DNA from: Alphaproteobacteria bacterium
GTDB taxonomy: Bacteria > Pseudomonadota > Alphaproteobacteria > RS24
Direction of reading: 5' to 3'
DNA length: 40,282 bases
NCBI GenBank assembly: GCA_022426245.1
Contig: JAKMDW010000050.1
Location: 1 to 40,282 of the forward strand
Below, piece by piece: positions 25,577 to 35,071 of this stretch; positions within the stretch are counted from its first letter, which is position 1, and each line of letters begins with the position of its first letter. A model generated the notes under the pieces. That model searched no databases. It was not told the origin of the DNA and saw only the letters and a list, made by a program, of their open reading frames with translations. The position numbers and the translations under genes are program-made.

Positions 25577-25599
25577 CCGGCCTCATGGTCGGTTTTTTT
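25577..25599 (+). terminator. Intrinsic terminator after the SAM-II riboswitch
   Basis: CCGGCC (25577-25582) pairs with GGTCGG (25587-25592) around TCAT and is followed by seven T residues. It begins three bases after the riboswitch, whose final CCGG could also pair with the CCGG at 25577-25580. This suggests SAM binding favours termination before metZ. Confidence 0.75.
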
Positions 25600-25637
25600 A
25601 TGCCGGTTAGCAATAAAGGGTCACGCAGGAGACGATT

Positions 25638-26825
25638 ATGACCGAGAAAAAAAAATGGCAAACGCAGACACGTATGGTGCATGAAGGCGGCATGCGCTCG
25701 CCTTTTGGTGAAACCGCAGAGGCGCTTTATTTGACCTCGGGCTATGTTTATGAGAGCGCCGAGCAAGCCGAGGCACGCTTTAACGAAGAAGAAGACGGTT
25801 TTATTTATTCGCGTTTCGGCAATCCGACCGTGCGCGCTTTTGAAGAACGCATGATGGCTTTGGAGGGCGCGGAGGATGCGCGCGCCACCGCCACCGGCAT
25901 GGCCGCCGTCACGGCTTGCATGATGAGCCAGCTCGAGGCAGGTGATCATATTGTCGCCGCGCGCGCGCTTTTCGGTTCGTGCCGCTATGTCGTCGAAACG
26001 CTGATGCCGCGCTTTGGTGTCGCCTGCACTTTGGTAGATGGGCGCGACCTTGAGGCTTGGAAAGCAGCGCTGCGCCCCGAAACCAAAATTCTGTTTCTCG
26101 AGACGCCGTCCAATCCGGTGCTGGAAATCATCGACATTCAGGCGGTGGCTGACATTGCCCATAATCACGGCGCACAATTGGTCGTCGATAATGTGTTCGC
26201 CACGCCGGTGTTGCAAAAGCCGCTGGATTTCGGTGCCGACATCACCATTTATTCTGCGACCAAACATATTGACGGGCAAGGCCGGTGTCTTGGCGGCATT
26301 ATTTTGGGCCGCAAAGAATATATCCAAGACCGGCTTGCCGTTTTCATGCGTCAAACCGGCCCCAGCCTCGCCCCGTTTAATGCATGGGTGATGCTGAAAG
26401 CCCTTGAGACCTTGGAGCTGCGGGTGAACGCCCATTGCGACAATGCCGAAAAATTGACGCAAATGCTGCTGACGCATGAGCAGATTGAACGGGTTTATTA
26501 TCCGCATGATAAAAGCCATCCGCAATTTGACGTGGCGCAAAAACAAATGACCCGCGGCTCAAATCTGATTGCTTTTGACCTTAAAGGCGGCAAGGCCGAC
26601 GCCTTCAAACTGGCCAATGGGCTGGAGATTGCGCTTATCTCGAATAATTTGGGCGATGCCAAAACCCTGATCACCCATCCTGCCACCACCACGCATTCAA
26701 AATTAAGCGATGCGGCCAAAGACGAGCTGGCAATTAAAGGCGGCACTTTGCGCGTGTCGGTCGGGCTTGAAAATGGGGATGATTTGCAGCACGATTTTGA
26801 GCAAGCATTGGCCAAATTAGGCTAA
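25638..26825 (+). CDS. metZ: O-succinylhomoserine sulfhydrylase
   Basis: This 395-residue PLP enzyme of the cystathionine gamma-synthase family makes homocysteine from O-succinylhomoserine and sulfide, bypassing cystathionine. PLP residues are visible: YSRFGNPT (57-64), D184 in DNVFATP, and the Schiff-base K209 in YSATKHIDGQGR. The AGGAGA ribosome site is strong. The SAM-II riboswitch and terminator just upstream confirm the methionine role. apaG follows 32 bp downstream. Confidence 0.95.
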   Translation: MTEKKKWQTQTRMVHEGGMRSPFGETAEALYLTSGYVYESAEQAEARFNEEEDGFIYSRFGNPTVRAFEERMMALEGAEDARATATGMAAVTACMMSQLEAGDHIVAARALFGSCRYVVETLMPRFGVACTLVDGRDLEAWKAALRPETKILFLETPSNPVLEIIDIQAVADIAHNHGAQLVVDNVFATPVLQKPLDFGADITIYSATKHIDGQGRCLGGIILGRKEYIQDRLAVFMRQTGPSLAPFNAWVMLKALETLELRVNAHCDNAEKLTQMLLTHEQIERVYYPHDKSHPQFDVAQKQMTRGSNLIAFDLKGGKADAFKLANGLEIALISNNLGDAKTLITHPATTTHSKLSDAAKDELAIKGGTLRVSVGLENGDDLQHDFEQALAKLG

Positions 26826-26857
26826 ACTAAAGCGCGTGAGTAAGGGATAAAGGCGGC

Positions 26858-27250
26858 ATGCAAAAAGCGGTGACGCGCGATATTTCGGTTTCGGTAGAAA
26901 CCCGTTTTCTGGACGGCGACAGCGATCCGGAGGAAGCTTATTTTGTCTGGGCCTATCGCATTACGATTGAAAATCTGGGCGATGAGACCGTGCAGCTCTT
27001 GACCCGCCATTGGCAAATCACCGATGCGCAAGGGCGCTTGCAAGAAGTTCGCGGCGATGGCGTTGTCGGTGAGCAACCGACCCTCGCCCCCGGTGGTACA
27101 TTCACTTATTCCTCAGGCACGCCCCTATCAACCGCTTCCGGATTTATGCGCGGCAGTTATGGCATGCAGACACAAGATGGTGAGCGTTTCGATATTGAGG
27201 TGCCTGCCTTTTCGCTGGACAGTCCGCACGAATGTGGGAACATAAATTGA
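26858..27250 (+). CDS. apaG: ApaG protein
   Basis: This 130-residue beta-sandwich protein matches ApaG: VETRFLDGDSDPEEAYFVWAY, LLTRHWQITDAQG, VVGEQPTLAPGGTFTYSSGTPL and FRGSYGM-type segments (here MRGSYGM). ApaG binds nucleotides or pyrophosphate and, in enterobacteria, is linked to Co2+ resistance and Ap4A metabolism. Its exact task is unresolved. The AAGGCGG ribosome site fits the ATG at 26858, and trkH begins 3 bp after the stop. Confidence 0.93.
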   Translation: MQKAVTRDISVSVETRFLDGDSDPEEAYFVWAYRITIENLGDETVQLLTRHWQITDAQGRLQEVRGDGVVGEQPTLAPGGTFTYSSGTPLSTASGFMRGSYGMQTQDGERFDIEVPAFSLDSPHECGNIN

Positions 27251-27253
27251 CCC

Positions 27254-28699
27254 ATGAGCGATAATCGAACCATCTTCTTCACTATCGGCTTGCTGCTGGC
27301 GGCGGTCTCCGGCGGCATGTTATTGCCTGCGACCATAAATGCGACAAGCGGCCATAGCGACTGGCAAGTTTTCATTGGATGCTCGCTTGTCACCGGCTTT
27401 ATTGCCGGCGCGCTTATTCTCACCAATCGCGGAAAATTGCCACCGCTTTCGGTCAAGCAAGCCTTCACCCTCACCAGCCTGTCATGGCTGGCGCTGACGG
27501 GTTTTGCCGCTCTGCCCTTCGCCTTTGGCGAATTGAATATGAGCTATACGGATGCCTTTTTTGAGACCATGTCCGGCCTGACCACCACAGGCGCGACGGT
27601 GATTACCAATCTTGATGACGCACCGCCCGGCATTTTATTATGGCGCTCTTTGCTGCAATGGTTTGGCGGCATTGGTATTATTGTTATGGCGATATCGGTT
27701 CTGCCAATGCTGAATATTGGCGGCATGCAGTTGTTTCGGCTTGAAAGCTCGGACACGTCGGAAAAAATTCTGCCGCGCACGGCGCAGATTGCAGGCTCCA
27801 TCACGCGGCTTTATTTCAGCATTACATTGGCCTGCGTTCTGTCTTATTTGGCAGCCGGTATGGAGTTATTCGACGCCATTGCCCACGCCATGACAACCAT
27901 TGCAACCGGCGGCTTTTCAACCCGCAATGACAGCCTCGGCGCATTTGGCGCGCCGGTCGCTATGGTGGCGATATTTTTCATGCTGGTTTCCGCCGTGCCG
28001 TTTGTCGCCTATCTGCAATTGGTCAATCGCAAGTTTGATAAATTTGTCCGCGACGAACAAATCCGCACTTTCTTTTTGCTGGCACTGGTCGCGGCCGGCA
28101 TTATGTGGATTTATCAACTGGCAATGATGGGCGATAATGCCGGCACGGCTCTTTTATCGGCGGCCTTTAACACCACCTCAATTTTGACCGGCACCGGATA
28201 TGCGACGGCTGATTACAGCGCCTGGGGCCCGTTTGCCATTTCAATGTTTTTCATCCTGACCTTTATCGGCGGCTGCGCCGGGTCAACCGCCTGCGGGTTA
28301 AAAATCTTCCGCCTGCAAGTGGTGGTCAAAGCGGGCTGGCGTTATATCCGTCAATTAACCCGCCCCAATGGGGTTTTTGTCATTCGCTATAATGGTCGAC
28401 TGCTTGACGATGATGTCGCTAATTCGGTTGTCGCATTTGTGCTGATATTCATTCTGACTTTTGTCGCAGTCGCCACAACGTTGAGCTTGATGGGACTGGA
28501 TCCGCTGACCGCCTTATCGGCAGCGGCCGCCGCCATCGCCAATGTCGGCCCGGGTCTGGGTCCGGAAATCGGCCCATCCGGCACTTATGCCGGTCTGCCA
28601 TCACAGGCAAAATGGGTGCTGGCTTTCGGCATGCTTTTGGGACGGCTCGAATTTTTGACGGTGCTGGTCTTATTCGCGCCCAGCTTCTGGCGTCGCTGA
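27254..28699 (+). CDS. trkH: TrkH-family potassium uptake protein
   Basis: This 481-residue membrane protein belongs to the SKT family of K+ channels/transporters. The four selectivity-filter repeats are visible: TTGAT (111-115), ATGGFS (217-222), LTGTGYA (311-317) and NVGPG (430-434), each after a pore helix. It needs a cytosolic TrkA subunit, which is not in this window. It follows apaG by 3 bp, so the two share a transcript. Its last 30 bp overlap the end of the convergent RND pump gene. Confidence 0.93.
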   Translation: MSDNRTIFFTIGLLLAAVSGGMLLPATINATSGHSDWQVFIGCSLVTGFIAGALILTNRGKLPPLSVKQAFTLTSLSWLALTGFAALPFAFGELNMSYTDAFFETMSGLTTTGATVITNLDDAPPGILLWRSLLQWFGGIGIIVMAISVLPMLNIGGMQLFRLESSDTSEKILPRTAQIAGSITRLYFSITLACVLSYLAAGMELFDAIAHAMTTIATGGFSTRNDSLGAFGAPVAMVAIFFMLVSAVPFVAYLQLVNRKFDKFVRDEQIRTFFLLALVAAGIMWIYQLAMMGDNAGTALLSAAFNTTSILTGTGYATADYSAWGPFAISMFFILTFIGGCAGSTACGLKIFRLQVVVKAGWRYIRQLTRPNGVFVIRYNGRLLDDDVANSVVAFVLIFILTFVAVATTLSLMGLDPLTALSAAAAAIANVGPGLGPEIGPSGTYAGLPSQAKWVLAFGMLLGRLEFLTVLVLFAPSFWRR

Positions 28700-31600
28700 A
28701 GGCCGGTAACTAATCGGCTCTTGAGGGGTGCCGCGCAGACGCCCGACCAGATTGCGCATGTCTTCCTGAATGCCCAATACGCAAGGCACCAAAAACAGCA
28801 CAATGAGGCTGGCAAAGCCCAAACCCCACGCAATGGTGATGACCATAGGCAGCAAGAATTGCGCTTGAACACTGGTCTCAAACAAAAGCGGCGCCAGCCC
28901 CAAAACCGTCGTCAATGAGGTCAGTGTCACGGCGCGCAGGCGGTCGCAAATACCGTTAATCACGGCTTCGCGCAAACCCTCGCCATCGCTTTGGCGTTCA
29001 TCAATGCGGCTGATAAGAATAATCGAATTATTGACCAATATGCCCGATAGACCCAGCAAGCCGACAAGGCTCAAAAAGGTCAGGTCAAAGCCTTGCACAT
29101 AATGCCCCGTCACCATGCCGATAAGGCCGAAAGGAATGACCGACATGATGATAATCGGGCGCGAATAGCTGGCAAAGGCAAATGCCAGAATAACGTAAAT
29201 CAGCGACAAGCCGACCACTGCCCCGACGCGCAAGCCGCCCAAGGTCTCGGCCTGTTCTTGGTTGCGCCCACCAAAACTGAAGCTGATATTATATTTAGCC
29301 GCGACTTGCGGCAATGTGGTGGCTGCCATGTCTTGCAGCACATCATTGGGGTCGCCCGCATCATCATCATAATCTGCAATCACCGACACGGCCACTTGCC
29401 CATCAGTGCGCCGCACCGCGGAGAAGCCGGGTTTTTCGATAATATCAACAACCGCCGTGAGCGGCACATAACGCGGCGCGCCATCAGCCGTCCGGCTGCC
29501 CGGCACCGGCAATTCTATATCGGCCAATTGTTTGGGGCTTGAGCCCTCGCGCGGCTGCAGCACCCGCAAAGTCACTTCTTCATCGCCACGCGCAAAACGC
29601 TTGGCAATCGCCCCTTCCAAATTTGCCCGGGTGAGATTGCCGACCAGCGCATTGGTGAAGCCCAAAGCCTCGCCGCGCCGGTTCACTTCGAGCAGTAATT
29701 CTTGCTTATTGTAAAATAAATTATCGCGCGCGCGCGAGATGCCTGCATATTCTTCAAGCTTCTGGCGCACCTCCAAAGCCGCTTTTTTCAGCGTTTCCGG
29801 GTCGGCATTTTGCAGCCGGATATCAATATCGCGCCCCGGCGGACCACCGCGCTGCTCGCGGATAAACACATAGCGCAGACCGGCAATATCGGGCACCAAA
29901 TCTTCCCATTGTTTAACAATATCTTTGGTGCGAATGGTGCGCGCCTCGCTGGCTGTCAGTTCAGCGGTCACAAAAGCGCGTTCCTCTCCGGTCGATGAAC
30001 CGCTTCTGCCGATTTGGGTAAACATGATGGAAATCAGTTTTTCATCGGCGTCGAGACCGGCGTCCTTCAGAAGTTTGGCCTCCGCATCGTAAAGCGCTTT
30101 TTCAATCAACTTTGTGCCGTCATGGGTTTCGGCGCGTTTGGTGCCGGGTTGGAAGAACACATAGGCGTTAACCACCTCACCTTCCGGCGACGGGAAAAAC
30201 CGGAACGGCACACGCCCACCGGCCAACAGACCGACGCAAATAATCAATATCGCCATGCCGGCTGCGATAGTTGTGTAGCGATTATCATAGACTGTGGTCA
30301 CAAACCGCTTAAAGCCATTGGCGCGGAAATGCTCAAACCGGTCGAGAAAGGCTTTGCGAATGCCGCGGCGCGATTTGCGCGGTTTTTTCAGCGCATGACT
30401 CAAATGGCCGGGCAGCACAAAGAAACATTCGATCAGGCTGGCCACCAAAACACTGAACAGAACAAGCGGAATGGCGCGGACAAACTGCCCCATCACACCG
30501 GTGATGAGCAGCATGGGAATAAACGCCGCCAGCGTGGTCAGCGCGGCAGCCGTAATAGGTAGCATCATCCGGAGCGCGCCGCCTTCAGCGGCGGTTTGTG
30601 CATCCGCACCACGCTCGGTCAGGGTCGCGGAATGTTCGCCGACCACAATCGCATCATCGACAATAATGCCAATCGTCATAATCAGCGCAAACAGCGACAG
30701 CATGTTAATCGTCATGCCGAGATATAACATGACCCCAAAGGTCGCCATTAATGAGGCAGGAATGCCGGCCGCTACCCAAAAGGCGATGCGGCCATTCAGG
30801 AAAAGGAACAAAATACACAAGACAAGAAACATGCCGCCCAGCCCGTTGACCAGCAGCACATTAATGCGCTGGCGAATTTTATCGGCATTCACATCAAAGA
30901 CTTCGACTTTTAGCGTCGGCGGCAAAGCAGGCAGCGTCTCAGCAATATAGGCGCGCACGGCGTCGGTGATTTCCAGCGCGTCGCCGTTTTTCGTCCGCTG
31001 CACGGTCAGGCGAATGGCGCGGTTTTCGCCGCTCCAGCCCTCCGCCGCATTGGCATCAAATGTCTCATAAACCCGCGCCACATCACCGACTTTAATTTGG
31101 CGTCCATCAGCCGAACTGCGCAGGCTAATCTCACGCACATCGCTGGCGGTTTGCGCCAGACCGACAGCGCGCACTTGCCGCTCAACCTCGCCGCGCAAAA
31201 TACCACCGGGCACATCAAGCGATGACCCGGCCAGCTTGTCGGCAATATCTTGCGCCGTCATATTATAACGGCGTAATTGCGCGCCCTGCGCCTCGACCCA
31301 TATTTCTTCATCGCGAAAGCCGTCCAGCACCACTTTATCGACACCGGCATTCAACAAGCCATCGCGTAATTTTTTGGCATAGGCGCGCAGCGCGCGCTCC
31401 TCAAACGGGCCGGACAGAAGCACCGAGACGACCGGCTCAAAAAAAGTGGTTTGCGAAATAATCGGTTTTTCCGCATCCTTCGGCAAGGTGATGATGGCAT
31501 TGACCGCCGCCTCGACATCGCCCACGGCTTTTTGAATTTCCGCTTCCGGATAAAACTCGACCGAGATAGAGGCAAAGCCTGTGCGCGAGACTGATCTAAA

Positions 31601-31849
31601 CTCCTTAACACCATCGATAAAGCGCACTTCAGGCTGAATGGTGGCAACAATATTTTTATCGACGTCCTGCGCCGTCGCCCCCGGCCAGGGCACATTGATA
31701 TTGACGATTTTAATTTCAGTGGTTGGGAAAAACTGCGTGTTCAAACCGGCCAGGCCGAAAAAGCCGAACATGATCATCGAGAAGAAAAGCAGATTGGCGG
31801 CATTGCGATGCCGCGAAAACAGCTCAACAATGGCGCGCATCGGGTTCAT
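28670..31849 (-). CDS. RND efflux pump inner-membrane permease (HAE1-like)
   Basis: This 1059-residue RND transporter has the expected plan: helix 1 (about 18-36), a large periplasmic loop, helices 2-6 (about 335-480), helix 7 near 530, a second periplasmic loop, and helices 8-12 (about 860-1020). The helix-4 proton-relay motif GIIVDDAIVVGEH holds the paired aspartates. It takes up substrates from the periplasm or outer leaflet in exchange for protons. The ATG directly follows the adaptor stop codon with no gap. No outer-membrane channel gene is present, so a distant TolC-like protein must be used. The substrate is unknown. Confidence 0.92.
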   Translation of the reverse strand: MNPMRAIVELFSRHRNAANLLFFSMIMFGFFGLAGLNTQFFPTTEIKIVNINVPWPGATAQDVDKNIVATIQPEVRFIDGVKEFRSVSRTGFASISVEFYPEAEIQKAVGDVEAAVNAIITLPKDAEKPIISQTTFFEPVVSVLLSGPFEERALRAYAKKLRDGLLNAGVDKVVLDGFRDEEIWVEAQGAQLRRYNMTAQDIADKLAGSSLDVPGGILRGEVERQVRAVGLAQTASDVREISLRSSADGRQIKVGDVARVYETFDANAAEGWSGENRAIRLTVQRTKNGDALEITDAVRAYIAETLPALPPTLKVEVFDVNADKIRQRINVLLVNGLGGMFLVLCILFLFLNGRIAFWVAAGIPASLMATFGVMLYLGMTINMLSLFALIMTIGIIVDDAIVVGEHSATLTERGADAQTAAEGGALRMMLPITAAALTTLAAFIPMLLITGVMGQFVRAIPLVLFSVLVASLIECFFVLPGHLSHALKKPRKSRRGIRKAFLDRFEHFRANGFKRFVTTVYDNRYTTIAAGMAILIICVGLLAGGRVPFRFFPSPEGEVVNAYVFFQPGTKRAETHDGTKLIEKALYDAEAKLLKDAGLDADEKLISIMFTQIGRSGSSTGEERAFVTAELTASEARTIRTKDIVKQWEDLVPDIAGLRYVFIREQRGGPPGRDIDIRLQNADPETLKKAALEVRQKLEEYAGISRARDNLFYNKQELLLEVNRRGEALGFTNALVGNLTRANLEGAIAKRFARGDEEVTLRVLQPREGSSPKQLADIELPVPGSRTADGAPRYVPLTAVVDIIEKPGFSAVRRTDGQVAVSVIADYDDDAGDPNDVLQDMAATTLPQVAAKYNISFSFGGRNQEQAETLGGLRVGAVVGLSLIYVILAFAFASYSRPIIIMSVIPFGLIGMVTGHYVQGFDLTFLSLVGLLGLSGILVNNSIILISRIDERQSDGEGLREAVINGICDRLRAVTLTSLTTVLGLAPLLFETSVQAQFLLPMVITIAWGLGFASLIVLFLVPCVLGIQEDMRNLVGRLRGTPQEPISYRPSATPEAGRE

Positions 31850-33082
31850 TTAGGGCTGCTCCACCACTTTCACCGCAACACCGGGCGCAGCTTCATTAAA
31901 ACGCGTCATCAGCACCAAATCACCGACCTTCAGACCGCTTTTGAGCAAGACTTGCGCCCCATCATCGACAAAATCAGCAATGGTTTTACGGGTCAACCGC
32001 CCGTTCTCAATCAGGTAAAGCATGTCCTCACCATAAAGCGCGTCTTTGGGAATCGCCATGACATCAGGCACAGGCTGGGCCAGCAATTCGACCGTCACAA
32101 AAGCCCCGCCCCGCAAATTAGACGGCAGCTTGCCATTAATCCGGGCATAAACATCAACGCCGCGTGTGGCTTGACTGATTTGCGCGCCGACCCGCTCAAT
32201 CTCAGCTTGTAACTCAATGCGCTCGCCGCCAAGCTGCCAAACAATATTCACCGGACGGCCAATCACTTCGCTATTGCGCTCAAGAAAGCGGCCATATTCG
32301 GCATCAGACAAATTGAACACGACATCGAAATTGTCGCTGTCTAGCAACATAGCAACTTGGTCATTCGGGTTCAAAACACGGCCTTCACGCGCCGTTATAT
32401 TGGCCAGAAAGCCGCCAAACGGGGCGACCACTTTGGTATTGGCCAAATCGCGTTTGGCTTTTTTCACCTGCACATTTATCCGCTCAACCGCCGATTGCTG
32501 CTGCTCGGCACGCGCCGCTTTAATCGTCGCATCGGTATTTTTATCGTCCACCGTTTTTTGCGAGACAGTGCCTTTTTTGAACAATTTTTGCGCCCGCGCT
32601 TTTTCTTGGCGCGCCAATTTGGCCGCTGCTTTGCGTTCTTTCAAAACCGCCTTCGCGCCTTTTAGCTGCGCGCGCGCATCAGCCAGTTGGTTTTCATAAG
32701 TAAACGGGTCAATCTCCAACAGCACATCGCCCTTATTGGCCCGCGCACCGTCTTCAAAACCGGCACTGGTGGCAATCACCTCGCCCGACACCAAAGCGCG
32801 CAAGTTTATTTCACGGCGCGGTTTTAATTCACCAAAGGCAGAAATGCGCGGCTGATAGACCTCAAAAGCCACTTTTTGTGCCGCCACGGACCATATAATT
32901 TCGCGATTTTCAGCGGGTTTGGTTTCCGGTTTGGTGGCGACCAGCATGGAAAAACCAAAAAACCCGCCCATCAAGACGAGCAAGGGCAGGGCTATTTTTC
33001 TAAGCCTTCCGCCCGGCGCCGGGCGCAATCTATGGGATTGTTCGCGCATCCACGCTCCCAAATTATCCAAATACTGTTTCAT
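31850..33082 (-). CDS. RND efflux periplasmic adaptor (membrane fusion protein)
   Basis: The ATG at 33082, after an AGAGGC ribosome site, gives 410 residues; the frame also reaches 33118. An N-terminal anchor (about 30-48) precedes a lipoyl half with LVSGEVIATSAGFEDGARANKGDVLLEIDP, a long coiled-coil hairpin rich in A, K, E and Q (about 120-200), then the second lipoyl half VVAPFGGFLANITAREGRVLNPNDQV and a beta-barrel. It bridges the pump to an outer-membrane channel. Its stop touches the pump start, so the two are translationally coupled. The gene starts 88 bp after hslO on the same strand. Confidence 0.9.
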   Translation of the reverse strand: MKQYLDNLGAWMREQSHRLRPAPGGRLRKIALPLLVLMGGFFGFSMLVATKPETKPAENREIIWSVAAQKVAFEVYQPRISAFGELKPRREINLRALVSGEVIATSAGFEDGARANKGDVLLEIDPFTYENQLADARAQLKGAKAVLKERKAAAKLARQEKARAQKLFKKGTVSQKTVDDKNTDATIKAARAEQQQSAVERINVQVKKAKRDLANTKVVAPFGGFLANITAREGRVLNPNDQVAMLLDSDNFDVVFNLSDAEYGRFLERNSEVIGRPVNIVWQLGGERIELQAEIERVGAQISQATRGVDVYARINGKLPSNLRGGAFVTVELLAQPVPDVMAIPKDALYGEDMLYLIENGRLTRKTIADFVDDGAQVLLKSGLKVGDLVLMTRFNEAAPGVAVKVVEQP

Positions 33083-33170
33083 GCTGCCTCTACCGGCACC
33101 CTTTACACAAAATAACAAACGAAACTAACTAAGATATAACGCGACATGCGGCCTAAACCAGTCGCCATAT

Positions 33171-34112
33171 TTATCCGACGGAAAACGCTTCTTGCGGCGA
33201 GAAGACATAATTTTCATTACAAAACTCGCAACACACTTCGACATTTTCCTGCGCCTGCATTTCAATGCGATCGGCGTCAGGCAATCCGGCCAGCATATTC
33301 AACACACGTTGGCGGGTGCACGGGCAGGCGAATGTCAATTCGCGCGGTTCAAACACCCGCACGCCATCTTCGTGAAACAGCCGAAACGCCAGCGCCTCGC
33401 CGCTCAATTCGCTATCCAATAATTCGCTGTCCTCGGTCGTATGCAATAAAATTTCCAACCGATGCCAATCATCATCCACAAGGTCGGGGTCGCCCTCCGG
33501 TGGGGTCTCAATATCAACCACACCGCCGGTCGCCGCCATTTGCTGCACCACAATGCCACCCGCGCGCCATTCGGTTTTGCCGCCGGGCAATAAAAGCGGC
33601 GCCGCCGCCAGTTTCAACGCCGTGCCGATTTGTTCCGAGCGTTCAAAATAGCCCAGCGCCGCATCAGCCAATGTGTTGCCTTCAAGCGGCACAATGCCCT
33701 GATAGCGCTCCATATCAGCACCTTGATCGACGGTAAAAGCCATGTGACCTTTTTCACCCAGCAATGCCATAGGCGGGCTGCCCGCTTTTAACGCCGCACT
33801 GAGCGCCGCTTCGTCAAATTGGGCGAAGCCGCGCAAGCCCCCAACGCCACCCGCGTCGGGCGTGTAATCGGCCATCAACATGGAGATCGGGCCACCGCCT
33901 TGCAGTTGCAGGATAAACCGCCCATCAAATTTCAACATCGTGCCGAGCATGGACACCAGCACCAGCGCCTCGCCAAGCAGGCGGCTGACGGCTTCGGGAT
34001 AATCATGGCGCACCAGCACATCAGAGGCGAGGCTGTTCAGCTTAACCGCACGGCCATTGACGTTTTGCCCCTCAATACGAAACGGTAAGGCGTAATTGTT
34101 CAGCCCACTCAT
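33171..34112 (-). CDS. hslO: Redox-regulated chaperone Hsp33
   Basis: This 313-residue protein from the ATG at 34112 overlaps the argF stop by 4 bp (ATGA). Hsp33 is a cytoplasmic holdase activated when oxidation releases zinc from four cysteines. Those are present: C263-x-C265 (ACPCTRQR) and C295-x-x-C298 (CEFCNENY), with an extra C294 beside them. N-terminal features such as SRLLGEALVL and LQLQGGGPISMLMADY also fit. The gene order argD-argF-hslO is one I recall as common in alphaproteobacteria. Confidence 0.94.
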   Translation of the reverse strand: MSGLNNYALPFRIEGQNVNGRAVKLNSLASDVLVRHDYPEAVSRLLGEALVLVSMLGTMLKFDGRFILQLQGGGPISMLMADYTPDAGGVGGLRGFAQFDEAALSAALKAGSPPMALLGEKGHMAFTVDQGADMERYQGIVPLEGNTLADAALGYFERSEQIGTALKLAAAPLLLPGGKTEWRAGGIVVQQMAATGGVVDIETPPEGDPDLVDDDWHRLEILLHTTEDSELLDSELSGEALAFRLFHEDGVRVFEPRELTFACPCTRQRVLNMLAGLPDADRIEMQAQENVEVCCEFCNENYVFSPQEAFSVG

Positions 34113-35068
34113 ATTCCGGCGTCCAGTTCCGCGCCCATGCAATGCAGCATGATGGCTTTTTGCGCATGCGCGCGGTTTTCGGCCTCGTCAAAAATTACCG
34201 ACGCCGCGCCGTCGATCACTTCTGCCGTTACCTCACTGCCGCGATAGGCCGGCAGGCAATGCATGAAAATCGGCGCATCGCCCCGCGCCATTAAATCTTG
34301 CGTCACTTGATAAGGGCTAAAAGCCGCTGCGCGCGCTTGCGCTTCGGCCGGGTCATCACTCATCGACACCCAACAATCGGTAATCAGCGCGGCGGCATTA
34401 TCGGCCGCTTCCTCTGCCGTTTCGTAAAGCGTAATTTTTGCGCCCTTGGCCTGCGCCGCCTTAATCTCAGCATCGGCAATGGAAAAATCGGCCGGAGTCG
34501 CCAGCGCCAATTCAAAATCCAGTTGCGCGGCCGCATGCACAAAAGACAAAGCGACATTATTACCGTCACCCAGCCAAGCCAATTTCTGCCCCGCCAAAGC
34601 GCCTTTATGTTCTTCAAAGGTCATCAGGTCAGCCACGATTTGGCATGGATGGCTATAAGCCGTTAGCCCGTTAATCACCGGCACATGTGCATGGGTGGCC
34701 AGTTCGCTCAGCGTCTCATGCGGGCCGGTGCGCAGCATCGCCAAATCGGCGAAACGCGAAATAACCTCCGCCGTGTCGGCAATGCTTTCGCCGCGCCCCA
34801 ATTGCATATCGCTTTGGTTCAATATCACCGTCTGGCCGCCAAGCTGGCGCATGCCCATATCGAATGACAGCCTTGTGCGGGTTGAGGGTTTTTCAAAAAT
34901 CATCGCCAATAAATAACCGGCCAATGGCGCGTCATCATCTACCGTGCCTTTCGGCTTGCCGGCGCGCGCCGCTTTGCGGGCATGGGCGGCATTCACCAAA
35001 TGGCGCAATTTGCCATCGGGCAAATCGGCCAAGTCGAGGAAATGGCTCTGATGGTCGGCCAAGCTCAT
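34109..35068 (-). CDS. argF: Ornithine carbamoyltransferase
   Basis: This 319-residue enzyme makes citrulline from ornithine and carbamoyl phosphate in arginine synthesis. The carbamoyl-phosphate site STRTR (62-66), HPCQ (140-143) and the ornithine-site HCLP (270-273) are intact, along with the DxxxSMxD-type loop DCWVSMSDD (231-239). It lies 3 bp after argD and overlaps hslO by 4 bp, forming a tight operon. Confidence 0.96.
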   Translation of the reverse strand: MSLADHQSHFLDLADLPDGKLRHLVNAAHARKAARAGKPKGTVDDDAPLAGYLLAMIFEKPSTRTRLSFDMGMRQLGGQTVILNQSDMQLGRGESIADTAEVISRFADLAMLRTGPHETLSELATHAHVPVINGLTAYSHPCQIVADLMTFEEHKGALAGQKLAWLGDGNNVALSFVHAAAQLDFELALATPADFSIADAEIKAAQAKGAKITLYETAEEAADNAAALITDCWVSMSDDPAEAQARAAAFSPYQVTQDLMARGDAPIFMHCLPAYRGSEVTAEVIDGAASVIFDEAENRAHAQKAIMLHCMGAELDAGI

Positions 35069-35071
35069 GGT

